From Verrucomicrobiota bacterium (lineage in GTDB: Bacteria > Chlamydiota > Chlamydiia > Chlamydiales > Rhabdochlamydiaceae), in NCBI GenBank assembly GCA_018239985.1, contig JAFEGK010000006.1, forward strand, positions 24,987-58,618: 33,632 bases of DNA, read 5' to 3'. The position numbers were made by a program, and so were the translations under genes. The notes below the pieces were generated by a model, which saw nothing but the letters and a program-made list of their open reading frames with translations, was not told the origin of the DNA and ran no database searches. Shown one piece after another: positions 31,577 to 33,632 of this stretch; the stretch's first letter is position 1; each line of letters starts with the position of its first letter.

Positions 31577-32209
31577 TCACTGGCTTGAGATTTCTTCTAT
31601 GACGAATCCTGATGAATCGGTGCCTGTTTCTAATTCGATAGGGCCGACAATCGGTCTCAGGATTAGCTGGAGCTGTTCGCCGGCATTCATGCGGAGAACG
31701 TGAGTAAAATGGACTTCATCTACAGGAGAATTGACCGAAACAACTTTGTAGCGTTTAATGATCTGTCCGATTGCCAAAATTGCGATACAACTACTGTTTG
31801 GTGTAGAAGTTACAACTTTTTGAAAAACTGTTACCCGATATAACCCTGATTTTGAGACCGAGATCCCTCCCCAAGCATTTGAAAACAGCGTTGAGCCTTG
31901 AGAATTAGTTATCTCTGTATTGGGAGTCATATTTGGGGTCATGGCTATATTTGCCTTATCCAAAGTTAACTGCTGTGTTAGGGTCAGGCTGTAGATAGCG
32001 GGTTCTGATGCATAACATCCCACGCAAGAGGCAAGGAGTGCGATTATTAACCCAACTGGTCCCCTGCCTTTCCCGAAAAGGCTGGCTGCAACACGTGACC
32101 TACTGCGACCCTCTCTTTGCCAAGGTGAGCCACCTTGCCTTGGTAGAGAATCGTGTATGTGATCTGTTTCTCTCAGTTCACGGGGAATGTTGGGTTCTAG
32201 CGCTTTCAT
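31577..32209 (-). CDS. Putative lipoprotein with C1q/TNF-like domain and odd N-terminal extension
   Basis: A 210-residue protein. Residues 52-62 form a lipoprotein-type signal (GLIIALLAS-C, lipobox Cys62), and residues 95-208 look like a C1q/TNF jelly-roll: SKSGLYRVTVFQKVV, a CIAILAIGQIIKRY strand, LRMNAGEQLQLIL and a closing SSGFVIEEIS, the usual C1q ending. The first 50 residues (PRQGGSPWQREGRSRSRV) are basic and low-complexity, unusual before a signal peptide. No ATG, GTG or TTG exists in frame between the start and the lipobox, so the extension must be translated or the gene is broken. No ribosome site is seen. It lies between the SDR gene (convergent) and the late-domain protein. Confidence 0.6.
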   Translation of the reverse strand: MKALEPNIPRELRETDHIHDSLPRQGGSPWQREGRSRSRVAASLFGKGRGPVGLIIALLASCVGCYASEPAIYSLTLTQQLTLDKANIAMTPNMTPNTEITNSQGSTLFSNAWGGISVSKSGLYRVTVFQKVVTSTPNSSCIAILAIGQIIKRYKVVSVNSPVDEVHFTHVLRMNAGEQLQLILRPIVGPIELETGTDSSGFVIEEISSQ

Positions 32210-32262
32210 GAGGCGGCAGTATAGCTGATCTCATGTTTTTCCAAGCATAATTTCTAAACAGG

Positions 32263-33471
32263 CTATCTAAAAACACCTTCTCGAACAAAGGGGTTCTCAA
32301 TTTTACTAAAAGAAGGAACTGGATCTTCAAAAACTCCTGGTCGAACTAGTGCGTCTCCTAATTGGTTTTCAGAAGAAAGTTCTTCAAGAGGAGGAGCGGT
32401 TGGTATCACTTCCGGAGAAGGGGTGGGAGGCTCCCAAGCTTCAGGAAGGTGTGGAGCACTTGGAATAGGTGGATAGAGACTATTGTAATCGTCTTCTGCA
32501 AAAACAATATCAGCTGGCGGAGCAGTTGGAGTTTCTGGTTGCAAAATCGCCCCAAATTCACCCTCTAAAGGCGCATCGTAAGCTGGCGGGTTATTAGGAA
32601 CAAAGACTGGAGGAGCTGTGTAATAATCGGGAGGATTTGTATTCTTAAAGGGCCACAGTACGATTGCTTTCACCATATGAGCCACTTTTGTAGACGCACT
32701 CCATACGCCCTGGTAAGCTCTGTCCAAAGCAGGTTTCAAAAGATTTTGCTTTGGTAGGTATACCTTGACTCGTTCAATTAGAGAAGGAGGTGCTGGCGCT
32801 GGAACCACAGGAGTTGGAATAACGGGAGTGGGCTTAATAGGGGTTGCAGGTGACTTCATCGCTTGTACAGATGCCTGAATCTTATCCATGAGGAACTTGT
32901 TGTCCAAAATGAATAATTTGGCTCCCATTGTGAGGATGCTCACTTTTGCCAAGGTAGCCATCATCCCTGTTGCTCCAAAAGCTTGTCCAGCATAACCAAT
33001 AAAAGCGCAGGTAGCAAGCACCTCTTTTGCTTTACTAAATACCCTGCCGAGCTCTCCTGTTGCATAAGAATTCAATGCCATCATGGAGAAGGCGGCAATG
33101 GCAAACGCTAGATTACCAAGAGCAAAAGTGACGACAAGATTGACCACAACAGCTGTGTAGTAAAGAGCGTTAAATTTTTCTAAGAATTCGACTTCGGAAT
33201 CTGGCAGTTGCTCATCTGGCTGCAAGCCTAAATAAACAAGCGGAGTCAGTATAAACACAGACCGGACGAGAAAACCAAAGAGCCCTAGGGCAATATTTGC
33301 GGAATAGAGAGTTTCAGCCGAGAGGAGTAATAAATGATTGAGTTGAAGAGTGCTACTTGTCCATGTATCTGAATTTTTACTACTGATCTCTTGCTCTGCT
33401 CGATCGTGCAAATAACAGGCGGTTCCACCTGCAATCAACCCATGCATTACAGAATTAAATATGGTTGCCAT
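32263..33471 (-). CDS. Membrane protein with proline-rich tail carrying PPxY and P(T/S)AP motifs
   Basis: A 402-residue protein that I do not recognise. Residues 40-190 hold several hydrophobic segments. The C-terminal 200 residues are Pro-rich and disordered-looking. In that tail are PPDY (280-283), PPAY (295-298), PTAP (315-318), PSAP (337-340) and PTAP (357-360), plus LYPP (332-335) and a YNSL that fits the YxxPhi sorting pattern. PPxY binds WW domains of NEDD4-type ubiquitin ligases and P(T/S)AP binds TSG101 of ESCRT-I in viral late domains; similar use by this protein is inference. The start is the ATG at 33471 after AAGGGG, not the TTG before it. It probably has its own promoter (33498-33503). 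Confidence 0.65.
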   Translation of the reverse strand: MATIFNSVMHGLIAGGTACYLHDRAEQEISSKNSDTWTSSTLQLNHLLLLSAETLYSANIALGLFGFLVRSVFILTPLVYLGLQPDEQLPDSEVEFLEKFNALYYTAVVVNLVVTFALGNLAFAIAAFSMMALNSYATGELGRVFSKAKEVLATCAFIGYAGQAFGATGMMATLAKVSILTMGAKLFILDNKFLMDKIQASVQAMKSPATPIKPTPVIPTPVVPAPAPPSLIERVKVYLPKQNLLKPALDRAYQGVWSASTKVAHMVKAIVLWPFKNTNPPDYYTAPPVFVPNNPPAYDAPLEGEFGAILQPETPTAPPADIVFAEDDYNSLYPPIPSAPHLPEAWEPPTPSPEVIPTAPPLEELSSENQLGDALVRPGVFEDPVPSFSKIENPFVREGVFR

Positions 33472-33493
33472 CAAATAACCCCTTATTAATTTC

Positions 33494-33506
33494 GTGTATT
33501 ATACAC
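33494..33506 (-). promoter_or_regulatory. -10 box inside a 13-bp palindrome upstream of the late-domain gene
   Basis: A perfect TATAAT on the minus strand (33503-33498) lies within GTGTAT-T-ATACAC (33494-33506), a perfect palindrome around one base. No good -35 is seen, which would suit a promoter needing an activator, or one blocked by a repressor at the palindrome. Bases 33507-33632 are AT-rich with no other recognised feature. Confidence 0.45.
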
Positions 33507-33632
33507 TAATTCTTCTATTAAGTAAATGGAAAGAAGTAACTTTAAATTTTTTTATATGAAGCCATCAAGATAGAGAAAAATTAACATATTTTTCTTTATT
33601 GATCAATAAGAGGGTGTCTTCAAATTCGGTTT

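Noticed and set aside
32452-32508. ALIX-binding LYPx(n)L motif
   Set aside because: LYPP is present, but the next Leu is too far away to satisfy the 1-3 residue spacing.
32263-33474. TTG start at 33474
   Set aside because: The adjacent ATG at 33471 has proper spacing to AAGGGG and is the more usual codon.
1-33632. CRISPR array, tRNA or rRNA
   Set aside because: No regularly spaced direct repeats and no cloverleaf or rRNA-like stretches were seen; the repeats present are palindromic and isolated.

Overview
The window most likely comes from an environmental chlamydia (phylum Chlamydiota, Parachlamydiales). The main reasons are nine cysteine-rich, MOMP-like outer membrane proteins, three proteins of the Npt/TLC nucleotide-transporter superfamily, and several proteins resembling inclusion-membrane or type III secreted proteins. 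Moderate GC and an expanded MOMP-like family fit Waddlia or a relative, but the genus is an inference. No rRNA, tRNA or CRISPR array was recognised.

Layout. 1-370: a 181-bp nested palindromic element (55-235) and the leader of the first MOMP-like operon. 371-3634 (+), 17614-14306 (-) and 26079-29345 (+): three operons, each with three MOMP-like genes in the same order of subtypes (A-B-C). This looks like a three-gene module copied as a block. 3876-6181: three unrecognised genes, two with membrane segments, resembling an Inc/effector-type cluster. 6201-6373: a miniature element with perfect 34-bp terminal inverted repeats. A 22-nt part of its end also occurs near 4122 and 9147. The element supplies the 3' end of thiE.

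9032-6355 (-): a TPP riboswitch followed by a degenerate ThiE-like gene, an Npt/TLC-family transporter and an intact thiE, joined by ATGA overlaps. The leader shows mutually exclusive pairings that would hide the ribosome binding site when TPP is bound. 9260-12390 (+): TauE/SafE permease, a type III polyketide synthase with an intact Cys-His-Asn triad, a His-rich membrane protein and a UbiG-like methyltransferase. This looks like a small phenolic- or quinone-lipid pathway. 12400-14203: a basic hypothetical protein divergent from tpx-ubiE, with a 7-1-7 palindrome between them.

23956-17682 (-): a likely nucleotide-salvage operon of an IMPDH/GMP-reductase-type enzyme, a SAMHD1-like HD hydrolase, two tandem Npt-like transporters and malic enzyme. 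24004-25980: LPS glycosyltransferase, a secreted hypothetical protein and an exported HAD hydrolase. 29433-33471: an SGNH-type protein with an inserted hydrophobic hairpin and altered catalytic residues, a DUF2892 protein, an SDR oxidoreductase, a lipoprotein with a C1q/TNF-like domain, and a membrane protein whose proline-rich tail has two PPxY and three P(T/S)AP motifs. Those motifs resemble viral late domains that recruit NEDD4 ligases and ESCRT.

The strongest leads are the late-domain protein, the riboswitch-controlled ThiE/Npt/ThiE operon, the type III PKS operon and the triplicated porin module.
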